Source: Porodaedalea pini (lineage: Eukaryota; Basidiomycota; Agaricomycetes; Hymenochaetales; Hymenochaetaceae). From it: DNA of 64,000 nucleotides. The number at the start of each line of letters is the position of its first letter. The first letter of the stretch is position 1. The notes under the pieces were generated by a model. The model had not been told where the DNA came from. It worked only from the letters and a program-made list of their open reading frames with translations, and searched no databases. The stretch is from NCBI GenBank assembly GCA_002794775.1, contig NBAY01000054.1, positions 241,981 through 305,980 on the forward strand, given 5' to 3'. This document shows positions 33,522 to 44,800 of this stretch, in pieces. The position numbers and the translations under genes are program-made.

Positions 33522-33965
33522 TGTTAGGTGGGAGTCCAGGAGACGACTCAGACTGGGCAGGCCTCAGCTGACTGTTGTCTGGGATGTGCTATACTCGAGT
33601 GGGAACTCGGGACACACTATACTCAGGCTAGGTTGTCACGGAGGTAAGAGGATTAATACAATGTACTCTACTACAGGAGGGGGACGCAGTCTTACCTAGG
33701 TTGTCACGGAGGTAAGAGGAAAAGCAGAACAGGTGTTCAGATACGATTCCTCTTCCTTATATACAGTGATCACCTCATGAGAACCGGTTGCCTCATTGTC
33801 TAAGATTACATAAAGGGAGCAGAATGGAACGAATGAAGGTCATGTGAAAGGAGTGTGGGAAATGATTGAAAAGATGATTAATTATAATGAAAAGGAGTGG
33901 TTTTTTAAAAGAAAAGAAAAGGTAAAAGGAAAATAAAAGAAAGGGTGAAAGTTCAAGTCCTAACA
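33522..33965 (-). repeat. Gypsy 3' LTR (intact)
   Basis: 444 bp, TGTTAGG to CCTAACA on the plus strand. It provides the uninterrupted reference that shows where the 5' LTR was split (after GGCTAG). It contains a short tandem duplication of GGTTGTCACGGAGGTAAGAG around 33631 and 33704. Confidence 0.95.
33755..33763 (-). promoter_or_regulatory. TATA box in the gypsy LTR
   Basis: TATATAAGG on the minus strand, the transcription direction of the element. The equivalent in the 5' LTR is at 44943-44951. It is a canonical TATA match in the expected strand; promoter use is inferred. Confidence 0.55.
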
Positions 33966-33978
33966 TTACCTCCCCCTC
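33966..33978 (-). other. Gypsy polypurine tract
   Basis: On the minus strand GAGGGGGAGGTAA directly precedes the 3' LTR, the expected position and composition of the plus-strand primer. Confidence 0.8.
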
Positions 33979-34046
33979 AAGGTTGGGCATCCTGACCAAC
34001 CAAGATTGTGGTTACCTGGCTCGGTATTGGCATAGAGCAGACGGAG

Positions 34047-37000
34047 TCATTGGCGAGGAATATTGAGTTTTCGAGGAGCGCTGGGATGTTTTCGATAGAA
34101 ATCAGCGATTGCCTCCTTTGTGTTCTTGCTAAAGTCTGTCTCAGGCTGCCAAGTTGGTTCGTTGTACCCAACCCACTTGATGAGGTACTGTAGTTTCCCT
34201 CGGTGCAGACGCGAGTCGATGATTTCCTGAACCTCGTATTCCTCCTCATTGTCAATGATGTCAGGCAGCAGTGGTGGAGGTTGCTTCTGGCTTTCAAAAG
34301 ATGGTTTGATGGCAGTTTTCAACAGGGCTTTGTTGAAGATGGGGTGGACCTTTTTCCATCGCTTGGGGAGTTTGAGCTTGTATGCACTCATGCCCACCTT
34401 GTCGATGATTTCGAAGGGTCCGTACCACTTGTCTGCTAGCTTCTTTGTCAGTGCATCCGTGCTGATATTCTGACCATCCAGGAAGACCTTGTTGCCAGTG
34501 TGGTACTCCACCAGTACTCCCGCTGTCCAGTCATGGTAACACTTCATGTCCTCCGCTGCCTTGACCAGATTGTCCTTTGCAATGTGATGGGTCTCCTTGA
34601 CGTGTTTTGCGAATTCTTCTGCTGACATGTTGGCAGAGGAAGTTCGTACCATATCAAAGCTCCTTGGATGGCGTCCGGTGTTCACGTAGAAGGGAGACAT
34701 CTTTGTCGCCGAGTGTTTGCGGTTGTTGTACACAAATTTGGCGAGAGGTAGCCAGTCTTTCCAGTCTGATTGTCAATGGTCAACAAAGAGTCGAAGGTAC
34801 TGTTCGAGTTCTTGGTTGACGCGTTCCATTTGACCATCCGTTTGCAGGTGGTATGCCATTGACAGGTTTCCCTCAATGTGTAAGAGCTTGTACAACTCCT
34901 TCATCATTGACGCATCAAACTGTGTGCCACGGTCATGGATGATCTTCTTCGGTAGGCCATGGAGACGGAAAATGTGGTCACGGTATAGTTGGGCCATGCC
35001 TTCCGCTGACAACTTTGTCGTTGTTGGGATCGCGTGCATCTGCTTCAAAAACCTATCCACAAAGACACAGATTGTGTTATGTCCCTTTGAGTTTGGGAGC
35101 TCTCCAATGAGGTCGGCTGTGATGATTTCCCAAGGACCTTCAGGGACTGTGTTCGAGTGAAGTGGCCTTGACCTTGACGCTCTCAGAGCCTTTGTCCACT
35201 GACAATGATCACATCCTCAGACATATGCTCTGACGTTGGAGAACATCGACACCCACCAGAAGTCTCGACGGACAAGCTCCACTGTTTTCGATGCTCCTGG
35301 ATGTCCAGCCAGTACCGAGTTGTGACACTCCTGCAACACAGATTCCTTTATCGTTGACGGGACGTATACCTTGCCTTTCATCTGCCACAAACCGTCGACC
35401 TCCATCATTCCTGTTGGCCTTTCTGACTCTTCCTGCGCCCTCTGCGCCTCACCCACTTGTTCCAACACCTCCTCACGCGACATCCTCACCACCCCTCGGT
35501 TCAACCACTTCTCCTTGATGAACACGACTCCGTCATTGTCATCCTTGCCCTTGTTGTAGCCAGCCTTGTGCGACAGTAGGTCTGCCTTGCCCATCGTCTT
35601 CCCTGATTTGTGTTCAAGGTGGAAGTCAAATTCTTCGAGTTCTGTTTGCCAGCGAGCTTGACAATAGCTCAGCTTTTGTGCCGACCTGAAGTAGGTGAGG
35701 TTGGTGTGGTTGGACCAGATCTCAATCTTGTGACGGGCACTGAGGAGGTACTGCCTCCACTCCTTAAGTGCTGAAATGATCGTGAGCATCTCCTTGTTGT
35801 AGATCTTATAGTTTTGTTCCGCTGGCAGGAGTGCTTCTGACCTGTAAGCGACCACCCTCCACTTGCCTTCCTGTTTCTGCAACAACACGCCTCCAAGTGC
35901 AAAGTTCGACGAGTCTGCCTCGACGCGGAAAGGGCCCTTGTCATTCACGATGGCCAGGACTGGAGGTGAGCAGAGACATCGTCTCAGCTCCTTGAATGCT
36001 TCCTGCTGTTCGGTCTCCCATACCCAGTCCTTTTTGCCCATTAGCGATGTCAGCAGATGGACTACTTTGCTGTAGTCCTTAATGAACCTTCGCAGCCAGT
36101 TGCCCATGCTGAGGAACTGCTGCAGCTGCTTGAGGTTGCGAGGGACAGGCCAGTCCGCAATTGCCTTTGTCTTCTCCAGGTCAGCCTTGATCTCGCCATT
36201 ACTGACAATGTGGCCGAGGTATTTTATGACCTTGGTGTCAAACTCACACTTCTCTGGCTTCAGGTACAGACCGTTTTCTTGCAAGATCTGAAGGACACGC
36301 CTCGATGTCTCAATATGTTCCTCAAGAGTTTGTGAGAGGATGAGGATGTCGTCGAGGTAGACAATGATCAGATTATCATAGATTAGTCCCTTGAAGATGT
36401 GGTTGACAAAGGCCTGGAACGTCACCGGTGCATTGCAAAGACCAAAGAACATGACTGTTGGCTCAAAGAGACCCATATTCGTGTGAAAGGCTGCCTTCCA
36501 CTCGTCGCCTTCACGGATCCGGATGTTGTAGTATCCCCATCGGAGGTCAAGCTTGGTGATGAACTTCGCCTTCTTGACCTTGTCAACAAGTTCGTCAATG
36601 AGGGGGAGAGGGTACTTGTTCTTGATCGTTCCCTCATTAAGCTTCTGGTAGTCCTGTATCGGGCGTAGGGACTTGTCGGCCTTCTTGATGAAGAAGAAAG
36701 GTGATGCCATTGGTGAGATCGACTTTTGTATACGGCCCGACTTCAGGTTCTCTTCAAGGAAGTCCTTTAGCGACTGCTGTTCCGTCGGCGTCAACGGATA
36801 GATCTTGCAGTCGCTAGGCTTGAAGTCAGGTTTCAGGTCAATGACGTGGTCCCAGGGATGGTGTTCTGGTAGCTTCTTGAATCCTTTCTCTGAGAAGATG
36901 TCGGCGTAGTCATTGAGATATGCAGGCCAGGACGCCTTGTCCATTTGCACTTCTCTCACCCTCCTCATCTCTCCCATGGCCTCCTTTTCGATTGTGCACT

Positions 37001-37526
37001 CTTCTGGGCAGCGGGTGAATTCGATCAAACCCACTTTCCAGTCAACCTCCGGGTTATGACGTTGAAGCCAGTCGTAGCCAAGGAAGATGTTTGATGATGC
37101 CAGGGATGTTACCGCAAGGACAATCCTTTCCTTGTGGTGTCTAATTATCAGCTCAACATCAATGTATCTCTCAATCAAACCGGCCTTGTTGTGCGTGCCA
37201 TCCGCGTTGAGCACCGCAAGGGGTCTGATGTAACGCTTGGTCTTCAACCCATACCGTTCGATGAACCTCACGTCGATGCATGATCCTGTACACCCTGAGT
37301 CCACAAGGGCATGCGCATCCACCTCCCTCATCTCACCCTCCACGCTACATCCGACATTCAGGAGGAGGTCCAGCTGGTGTCCGCCAGTTCCCCTCATGAA
37401 CAGCTGTTCGTACTTGTTCTCTTTGTTCACACCGGTGGGGACTTCATAATCAGAAAAACCATTGATGTCATTTGCATCTATGTACTGTACAGACGGTTGG
37501 TTATATTTTATTGAGTCCGGATACAA
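34047..37526 (-). pseudogene. Gypsy pol: protease, RT, RNase H, integrase, chromodomain
   Basis: One frame from 37526 to 34047 is broken by TGA at plus-strand 35217-35219 and 34773-34775. Protease has ALVDSGCTG near codon 90. Reverse transcriptase runs from about codon 255, with YLDD at 390-393. RNase H has VEADSSNFALGGVLLQ. The integrase zinc-binding part is H...CDHCQ, and the first TGA falls in YV-stop-GCDHCQ, where relatives have arginine. The integrase core has HDRGTQF and QTDGQMERVNQELEQYLR. The second TGA falls in DH-stop-QSDWKDWLP. The C-terminus has EYEVQEIIDSRLHRGKLQYL then IKWVGY, a chromodomain that in chromoviruses targets marked chromatin. Pol is shifted by -1 (or +2) relative to gag. 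Confidence 0.94.
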
Positions 37527-37559
37527 GGCCCCTTGTTCTTCTCGGTCAGTCGCCCTGAT

Positions 37560-38815
37560 GGCTATGCCTGACCACTCGCAAAATCCTGCGAGTCGACGAC
37601 CTCTTTGTCATCGCCTTCTTCCTCCACATAGTCCTCCACCATCATCTTTCGAGTGTCTACGACTTCCTTGAAGGCTGACTCCTTCATTGCACCAAGCTCG
37701 TCGGTGATGAGACGACATTCGCCTGGTGCCATCATCTGTAACATGCGCTGCACAATCGTCTTTCCTTGCGGACACGCATCCTTAAAGTGGCCAAGCTTGC
37801 CACAGATCCAGCATGCCTGTCACCATTGTGCCTCATTCATCAAGACGTCCATCAGCTGGCCAGCTCCTCTGAAGGTGATGCCAGTCACATCACGTTTGTC
37901 AATGTGGGGGGTCGCAATTGGACAGCGAGCCAGGGGTGCCTGCTGCTGCTGCTGGCGTGGTGGAAGAGGGAACACGCAACCTTGCTGGATTGTGTGGATC
38001 TGCTGTTCACCCCGATCAATCTCAATGGCCTTCTTTTTCCAGGCGTCATATGTCGTTGGGACCGGCATTGACCTCAGTACTCCACAGACCACCTCGATGT
38101 TCATCGCACGCTTCAGGCGGTCACAGATAATGCTGTCGTCCGTCAGTCCTGCTCTTGTGATGACAACGTCAAGCTTCTGGAAGAACTCGTTGGTGGTGAG
38201 GTCCTTCTGAACCTTGGTTCGGAATTCCGCTAACGCCTTTTCCTTCCAGTTCGGGTCGTCGAATGAGGCGTCTAGGCGCTCTTGGAACCTTGTCCAACTG
38301 TCGGTGAAGGTTACGATGCCCGCTGTCGTCAACTCCTCCACGTAGTTTTGTGCCCACATTGCCGCATTGCCACCTTTTAGGTAGGAGAGAGCCATGTAGA
38401 TTTTACTTTCCGATGTGGGGTACCGATTCGGGTTTGTGGAGATGAAAAGGAAGACCTCGCGTTTGAAGTCTAGATAGTCGTCGCCGCCAGTGAATTCACA
38501 TGGCCGGGCAACGTCAATGTTGGGGGTCGGGGGGTTAGCTGCAGCGATCAGTGCTGGGGCGTTGTTCGCCTGATGGGCGAAGGCGCCTGCGACGATTGCT
38601 GTGATCTGCTCCATCTGCTGCTGGGTGAAGCCTCCTGTCGACATTTCTGGTTTGGGCATCAGTGTCGAGGGTTCAGGGGGGGTTGGGGGTGACAGGTCCC
38701 TATTGGTCTCCCGGTATGGTCCTGGAGTCAATGGTAGGTTGGCAGTAGTCGTAGACGGTGCGGGTGACGACGGGATGGCTGGGGGCCACCTTGCTCTCCT
38801 TCCTTCTTTGTTCAT
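37560..38815 (-). pseudogene. Gypsy gag with zinc knuckle
   Basis: The frame opens at ATG 38815, gives 331 codons, then TGA at 37820-37822, and continues open to about 37562. It has a proline-rich N-terminus, the Ty3-type capsid segment (CEFTGGDDYLDFKREVFLFI, YLKGGNAAMWAQNYVEEL), a glutamine run, and after the stop the CCHC zinc knuckle CWICGKLGHFKDAC. The stop lies between capsid and nucleocapsid, in W-stop-QACW; arginine by CGA is a plausible original. A leader of about 540 bp (38816-39355) separates gag from the 5' LTR; no TGG-type primer site is obvious next to the LTR. Confidence 0.88.
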
Positions 38816-39355
38816 TGAATACCAGCTATGCCGGATCTCACGCCACCAGATCTCGTGTGTAACACTGCTATTGTTGGTCGCGATGTAGCTTGGTTGGTCT
38901 GGATCCCAACAGGCTGATGCAGGAAGGGCCCATCGCTGTTTGTCGGTGAGATCTATCTTGATGACAGTGGAGGAACGGGGATTGGTTGTGCGTTTGATCT
39001 GGGGTTACGCCAATGTTGAATGGGTTTGTCGGCAAAATTGATGATAAGCCGGAATGACGCAGCAGAAATAACAATTGATAACGAAGTTGACGACTGCACA
39101 TGTAGCATCACCCACATCCAAGTTAAATGGCTCCTCCACCAAAGAGAGATGCAGAGAGCCAGGGTCGGAAAAGGTTGGTTTGAAGGTGTTACATAATACA
39201 CAAACGTCCGAGAATGTCTGGGCAGGGTTGAGGGTTGTCGTTTAGGGGCTTTACACGTCACGTCCGTTGAGGGGAGCGTTCCTCTAGACCGAGTGAAGGT
39301 GAGTCAACAGCGACGACGTATGCTGGGGATGAGCCTGGGTGGGGTTCTGCTTTTA

Positions 39356-39465
39356 TGTTAGGCAGGAGTCCAGGAGACGACTCAGACTGGGCAGGCCTCA
39401 GCTGACTGTTGTCTGGGACATGCTATACTCAAGTGGGAACTCGGGACATGCTATACTCAGGCTAG
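39356..39465 (-). repeat. Gypsy 5' LTR, distal 110 bp
   Basis: It corresponds base for base to 33522-33631 of the intact LTR with seven transition differences. It ends at GGCTAG, where the TIR element begins. Together with 44820-45153 it restores 444 bp. Confidence 0.93.
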
Positions 39466-39479
39466 CATCAGGAAAACAG

Positions 39480-39790
39480 CAAAATCCCATAGTTGGCTAT
39501 AGTAGTATATAGTCATATAGCAGGGTATAGCATGCTATAGTCATGTAAAGTTGCATAGTGCATAGTGATAGAGTACTATAAAGTACATATAGTTTTATAT
39601 AGCTCATTAGCCTCTTATAGTCATGTAAAGCTGCATAGCATGTAGTGATAGAGTACTATAAAGTACATATAGTTTTATATAGCTCATAGCCTCTCATAGT
39701 CACATAAAGCTATATAGTATATAGTTGTATAGTATCAATAGGCATATATAACTGCAATAGTATTGTATAGTGAGTGCCTATAAGGACACT
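39480..39790. repeat. Left subterminal repeats of the Pack-type element
   Basis: Repeated ACTATA, TATAGTCATRTAAAG and a 70-bp unit occurring about twice (GATAGAGTACTATAAAGTAC). Similar words in inverted orientation occur at the right end. Such arrays are typical transposase-binding regions of CACTA-like elements; binding is inferred. Confidence 0.7.
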
Positions 39791-40399
39791 AAGTAGATAA
39801 TCTTAACATGTATGAAAATCAACCTGAGATCACCACTGAATCATGGCTTGCATATATAATCTGTATCCATTAATCAGAAAAACATCTGCATAGAATAGTT
39901 ACAGTTAGGAGACTGTTTTTGGCTGTTCCCAAGCCTGCATTATATCACTCATTCAAAAATCAAACAATTAAAAATGTAGCAGAGAGCATGAATAGATACT
40001 ATATATTCATCACAATTCATGAGCTCAGCAGACACAAAGGAAAGTTCAGAAGGTAAGAAGGAAGATATCAAAACAAGCTAAACAGAAAAAGACATGTGTA
40101 ATCAAAACTGTACAATCAGCATAAGTAAACACATGGAGATTGAGTACGGAGAAGCCAAGAATTTCAAGGAGCTGAAATAGACAGATGATGGGTCCAGGAC
40201 AAATGATGAATAGTGAAACAATGGAAGAGAAAGAGGAATATAGTTCTAGTTATCCTTCAAGTCAAAGTAGACATTGTGCTTTCTAGAGATGCTCTCCATG
40301 TTGGTCTGGAATCCAATCTTGACACATTGGTTGTTGAGGAGGTAGGTGTGGTTCAGGATGAAGGAGCCACTGAGTAGGTGTAGATAGGCAGGAAATTGA
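39791..40399. other. A+T-rich interior, no gene seen
   Basis: Non-coding by eye, with no conserved frame. It lies between the subterminal repeats and the first captured gene fragment. Confidence 0.5.
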
Positions 40400-40479
40400 G
40401 ATGCATGAAATTCATCTAAGTCCAAATTCCCACGCCTCTGCTTGCACATGCGCGCGCATGCACGAGCAGAGGGTGTGGG

Positions 40480-41110
40480 AAATCAGTCACGTGTATGTTG
40501 GTTTTGATGTGTGCCAACTTCAAGTTCAACTTCTAAACTTCACCACTGTCACAGTTGCCTCCCATTCTACTGTCTTCCTCTCTGGAATCGATATTGCTTC
40601 ATACTTGCGTGTTCTTGAAACCACGGAGACCAAGCTTCACGAGGTAGATTTTGTGGAACTCAAGACCGATGCTGCTATGCCCACGTCTGCAATTGCTACC
40701 CAAGAAAAGGCAATGAAAGAGGAAGGGAGAATCGACGGTGTGGTGAAGATTGCTATTGGCGTGAAGAAGGAGGTCGACTTTCTAGGTTGGTATACGAACG
40801 TGTGTTGATTGTTCTGTAATCCGTCACTTTGTGCTGACAAGTATTATAGGTGCTGATCAAGGTCGATATGCTAGACTACTGCAGTGCTAGTGGATGCTAC
40901 ATTCTTAAGCCCTGGTCATACAGCATCTGGGAAGCAATCCAAGGTATTTAAAAAAACAAGCATCTGTATCTCAGGTTCTTACTCGCCACAGAATGGTTCA
41001 ACGCAAGAGTCAAGGAGATGGGTGTAGAGAATGCTTACTTCCTGATGTTCATCTCTCAAAAGGTGGTCGAGCATGAAAAGGACCACATGGAGGGCTTTCT
41101 CCGGTAGTGG
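40480..41110 (+). pseudogene. Prolyl-tRNA synthetase fragment, N-terminal and catalytic start
   Basis: The open frame has GIDIASYLRVLETTETKLHE, VVKIAIGVKKEVDFLGWYTN, an intron (40800-40849, GTGTGT to TATAG), then VLIKVDMLDYCSASGCYILK and PWSYSIWEAIQ. A second intron (40944-40991) follows, then WFNARVKEMGVENAYFLMFI and KVVEHEKDHMEGF. This matches the eukaryotic class II prolyl-tRNA synthetase start of the catalytic core (KE.DF..WY..V, GCYILRPWS, E.DH.EGF). The reading breaks down after GF at about 41110, before the motif 2 region. Both introns are about 50 bp with proper ends, so capture was at the DNA level. The enzyme would charge tRNA-Pro; this piece cannot. Confidence 0.85.
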
Positions 41111-41204
41111 TGTGGGTGACCAGGGTGTAGGTGTCCAAAAAAATTTGATTTCCAACTCGACTGTCCTCTCTCATCATTGTCAGGCAGGGAGATCTACTGA
41201 AACC

Positions 41205-41400
41205 GTCAAGTGGCTGAACTTCCCTCGCCCTGTTCACCCAGCACGCATTCCTCGCCTCTTCCTCCCGCCCCTTCCAACCAACCACACACTCTAACATTGG
41301 TGTCCGCCTTCCCTGCAAAGCATTTCGGCAGCGACAACACAACCATCGTATCCAAGAAGGATCTCATTCCGATCAAAACATTCGTACAGGAGGACCTCCG
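41205..41400 (+). pseudogene. Junction module plus PWWP-like fragment
   Basis: Bases 41205-41302 hold a module of about 100 bp (AACTTCCCTCGCCCTGTTC and onward) that recurs at 41670-41760 and in both palindrome arms. It is followed by a frame reading FPAKHFGSDNTTIVSKKDLI, the counterpart of EYFGERDATVVSEKDLVPI in the arms. The pattern of an aromatic pair, FG, and V..KDL resembles the beta-strand core of a PWWP/Tudor-like domain. It is too short for a firm family call. Confidence 0.4.
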
Positions 41401-41689
41401 TCGTTCACGCACAACATGCAGCCGGCGTTCTGGTACATCAAAGCGGCACGGGGGAAGGTACTGATGATCGCAAGGGGAGGGATGGTCGGTCAGGAGTGAG
41501 GGGGAAGCCGGAGTTGGATAAGAGGATGGTGAGTCGGTTTCCTCGTTGCACATTCATGCTCACGGTCTTCCGAAGGAGCTCCCGGTCGTCTTTTCTACTC
41601 AAACAGTTATCATGGTGGTGATGGAAAAGCCGGTGTCTCTTCTTTCTCAATGCCAATCACTAAAACGTCAATTGGTCTGACTTGCCTTG

Positions 41690-41936
41690 CCTTGTTCCCA
41701 GCACGCTTTCCTCACTTCTTCCTCTTGCGACTTCCGACCAACCACACGCTTCAACATCAGCGTGGACGTCTATTTCAGTCGGATGAAGGAGCTTGCGAAG
41801 AGCAGCAACGTATCGTCTCGTATGCAGTTCATGTTACAAGTGCGTACCTTCTGTTTCATAGCTTTCGTTGAGCTGACTTTCTTGGACAGGATGTGATAGA
41901 ATCTACCCGCAACTTGGTCGCTGCTCTGTCGACAAT
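41690..41936 (+). pseudogene. eIF4G fragment (end of MIF4G domain)
   Basis: After another copy of the junction module, the frame reads VDVYFSRMKELAKSSNVSSR and MQFMLQ. An intron of about 50 bp then leads to DVIESTRNLVA. This matches the conserved end of the eIF4G MIF4G domain (Y..RM.EL....N.SSR.RFMLQD..ELR), which binds eIF4A in translation initiation. Only about 35 codons are present. Confidence 0.7.
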
Positions 41937-42139
41937 CGCTCAGATTCGTGAGGCGGTACGTGTTCTTGCTTTGTTACTCGATTTCATTTGTGCTTACCAA
42001 TATACGGGCCGTGAAAGAGAGGGCGCAACAGGAGCAACATAACTTGGCGCGGTCGGCCATGTTTTGTGGTGGTTCATGCCGTGTGACAGCCCGAAGCCAA
42101 GTTTACCAGGGTTGCCCAATGCCGATGAAGGAGCTACAG

Positions 42140-42850
42140 TGCCTGTAACGCTGACATCTAAGCGGGCTAACTCGTCAGATCAATTCTCCCTGTTAACGCA
42201 CCGACTGCGCGAAGCGCTCAGTGCGCAGCGGAAGCCTGCAATATGGGTGCCCGAGTCACTGAGGAAAAGCAAGACATTCCATGTTGTTTTTGTAGACAAG
42301 GTTCGCATTGCTAGTTGATGAACTCATAATTTACATCTCGCTAATAAGCTCGAAGACAGTCCAATTTCTGCCTCGGAAGATACCAGATCCGACGTCCTCC
42401 CAGCCTCCTCACTCCCCTTTGTCTCCTCTTCATCCTTCATCACCACTTCATCCGGACGGTCTTGTAGCACCTATCTGGATTCACAAACACACGTCACTCG
42501 TGCCATCCGTCTTCGTCCTATTCCTTCGTCTTTTTGAGAACACCATATCCTTCGTTACTCCTTGCTCGCCCCTTGAGTCAGACGGTCCAGATGTTGTCCG
42601 CGAACGGGGAGAGAGAGGGAAAGAGGATCGCTGGCATGATGCAGAGCTTGCGCGCGAGATCGCAGATCGTAAGAAGGCCACGAATGAGCGTGGCATGAAA
42701 CTGACCGTCGTGCTGCTCGCGAGTCGCCGCATGCTCGACGACCCATCGCTCGATGGACGCCTTACGTTCATCTGCCGTATGAGCAGTCTCGATTCACGTG
42801 CGGCGCTCTTTGTCCTGAGCTCCGTCTTGCCTGCAGAATTAGCCGTCGCG
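42140..42850 (+). pseudogene. TRAPPC11-like fragment
   Basis: The frame has SSDQFSLLTHRLREALSAQR and KTFHVVFVDK. A probable intron (GTTCGC to CTCGAAG) follows, then PPHSPLSPLHPSSPLHPDGL, VAPIWIHKHTSLVPSVFVLF, REIADRKKATNERGMKLTVV and SRRMLDDPSLDGRLTFICRM, ending SRAALFVLSS. The PDG..APIW..KH..LVPS and MLDDPSLD.RL blocks recall fungal TRAPPC11 (foie gras/Gryzun), a Golgi-trafficking complex subunit. Assigned from memory of family motifs, so moderate. The frame joins a prolyl-tRNA synthetase piece at about 42850. Confidence 0.55.
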
Positions 42851-43263
42851 TCCAAGCAATCGTTGTCCCCTGTGGTATCACCATGCGCACTAACAAGCAG
42901 GAACTCGACCGCTGTGAGGAGCTCGCGAAGACACTCAGGAAAGCCGGTATCTACGCGAAGGCGGATGTACGGTACGACTACACTCCTGGCTACAAGTTCA
43001 ACGACTGGGAACAGAAGGCGCGAAAATGCAATCATTCCTTATTTCTCGGTTTTCCTGTGGTCTCACAAATGGCTTTTTGTCCAGGGTGTTCCACTTCGCC
43101 TTGAACTCGGTCCGGTTGATATCCAGAAGAAGCAAAACCCTTCTGTGCGACGTGATACGGGCTTGAAGGAGACTGCCGTACCTGCACTTCTCAAGACTAT
43201 CCAACAGGAGATGTTCGAGGACGCGAAGGCACTGTACATGTCTCGCCTGCGCGTCGTGACCAA
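42851..43263 (+). pseudogene. Prolyl-tRNA synthetase C-terminal fragment, first copy
   Basis: The frame reads IVVPCGITMRTNKQELDRCE, ELAKTLRKAGIYAKADVRYD and YTPGYKFNDWEQK. An intron of about 65 bp then leads to GVPLRLELGPVDIQKKQNPS, VRRDTG and MSRLRVVTKWDDVVPTL. This is the anticodon-binding domain (YTPG.KF..WE.KGVPLR.E.GP.D, VRRD.G). The intron starts GC rather than GT in this copy and the next (GAAGGCGCG). It runs directly into a repeat of the N-terminal segment SYLRVLKTG.ETKLHKVDF. Confidence 0.85.
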
Positions 43264-44350
43264 ATGGGACGATGTCGTGCCGACATTGCTTCATACTTGC
43301 GTGCTCTCAAAACCGGGGAGACCAAGCTTCACAAGGTAGATTTTGTGGAACTCAAGACCGATGCTGCGGCGCCCTACATCGTCGCGTGTACAAAAGGAGC
43401 TGCTTGCCGTACCCGTCATCCCAGGCGTCAAGGCCGAGAAGGAGAGGTTTGCCGGTGGTCTTCGCATGACGACTGTGGAAGGCTTCGCTCTGACGACCGG
43501 CCGTGGCATCCAAGCTGCGACGTCGCATTGCCTTGGCCAAGACTTCTCGCGGCCAGAATGTTCATCGTCGTGGTCGAAGACCCGGACGACAACCCGCAGG
43601 GTACGGGTCCGAACGATGGCAAATTATTGTGTGGCAGAACTCGTGGGGCCTTAGCACGCGCACGATCGGAATCATGGTCGTGGTTTGCGGCGACAACCAG
43701 GGTCTTGTTCTCCTCCCATGCGTCGCTCACGTCCACGCAATCGTTGTCCCCTGCGGTATCACCATGCGCACTAGAAAGCAGGAGCTAAACGACCACTGTG
43801 AGGAGCTCGCGAAGACGCTCAGGAAAGCCGGTATCCGCGCGAAGTCGGATGTACGGTACGGCTACACTCCTGGCTACAAGTTCAACGACTGGGAACAGAA
43901 GGCGCGAAAATTCAATCATTCCTTATTTCTTGGTTTGCCTGTGGTCTTACAAATGGCTTTTTGTCCAGGGTGTTCCACTTCGCTTACTTCGCTTCGAACT
44001 CGGTCCAGTCGACATCTAGATGAAGCAGATGCTTTCTGTGCGACGTGATACGGGCATGAAGGCGCCAATAGCACTCGCAGAACTGGAGACTGCCCTACCT
44101 ACGCTATCCAACAAGAGATGTTCGAACGGGCGAAGGCACTGTACATGTCTTGCCTGCACGTCGTGACCAAATGGGATGATGTCGTGCCGACACTCGAGAG
44201 CAAATGTGTCGCAGTCCTTCCGTGGTGCGAAGAGGAAGTGTGCGAAGAGGACATCAAGGAGCGCAGTGGACACGAGTGTGTATCTGATGCGCATCATCAT
44301 GGAAAAAGTCTCGGACAAGGAAGTCAGGGAGATGAGTCGGCAGTTGGAAG
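43264..44350 (+). pseudogene. Prolyl-tRNA synthetase fragment, second copy
   Basis: It begins with IASYLRALKTGETKLHKVDF (N-terminal segment), then jumps to LLAVPVIPGVKAEKERFAGG, GIQAATSHCLGQDFSR (class II motif region) and, after a frame change, IVWQNSWGLSTRTIGIMVVV. The anticodon-binding domain follows, as in the first copy, with the same GC-starting intron. It ends with TWDD-like VVTKWDDVVPTLESKCVAVL and PWCEEEVCEEDIKERSG, the zinc-binding C-terminal signature. Two partial tandem copies therefore lie head to tail. Frameshifts make it non-functional. Confidence 0.85.
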
Positions 44351-44559
44351 TGCATAGTTATACCAGTAGGGTATACAATGTATTTTGCATACCATAATAT
44401 ATAAATTTTGCAATCTGCCCGCTATCTGAACAAATGTGTAAGGTCCTGAGCTACCCTAGCAGGCATTACTACCCGCTGCAAGTGCAGCTTTGAGCAACTA
44501 TGGGCTGCTTTACCACTAATTTTACTACAAAACTACAGCCCTTTAATTAGCTATTCCCA

Positions 44560-44800
44560 GCTCTAGAACACTACTGGACACTATACTACTATGATTTATG
44601 TAGCTATAATCTACTATACATTACTATATAGCTATGAAACTATATGCTATAGGGAGCTATACAGAGCTCTGAACTATATGTTACTTTACAGAGCTGCATA
44701 GTGGGGGGGTAATCATAGAGTACTATGGAGCTTTACACAACTATGGTCACTATATAGCAGTGTATAGGAGTGTAAAGAGCTGTAAAGATCTGTAAAGATA
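44560..44800. repeat. Right subterminal repeats of the Pack-type element
   Basis: A+T-rich sequence rich in ACTATA, GAGTACTATGGAGC and TGTAAAGA words. Several are inverted relative to the left array. It lies just inside TTTCCTGATG. Confidence 0.65.

Noticed and set aside
42308..43339. One 343-codon protein
   Set aside because: The frame is a chance fusion: TRAPPC11-like sequence to about 42850, then prolyl-tRNA synthetase sequence read in the wrong frame and through its intron.
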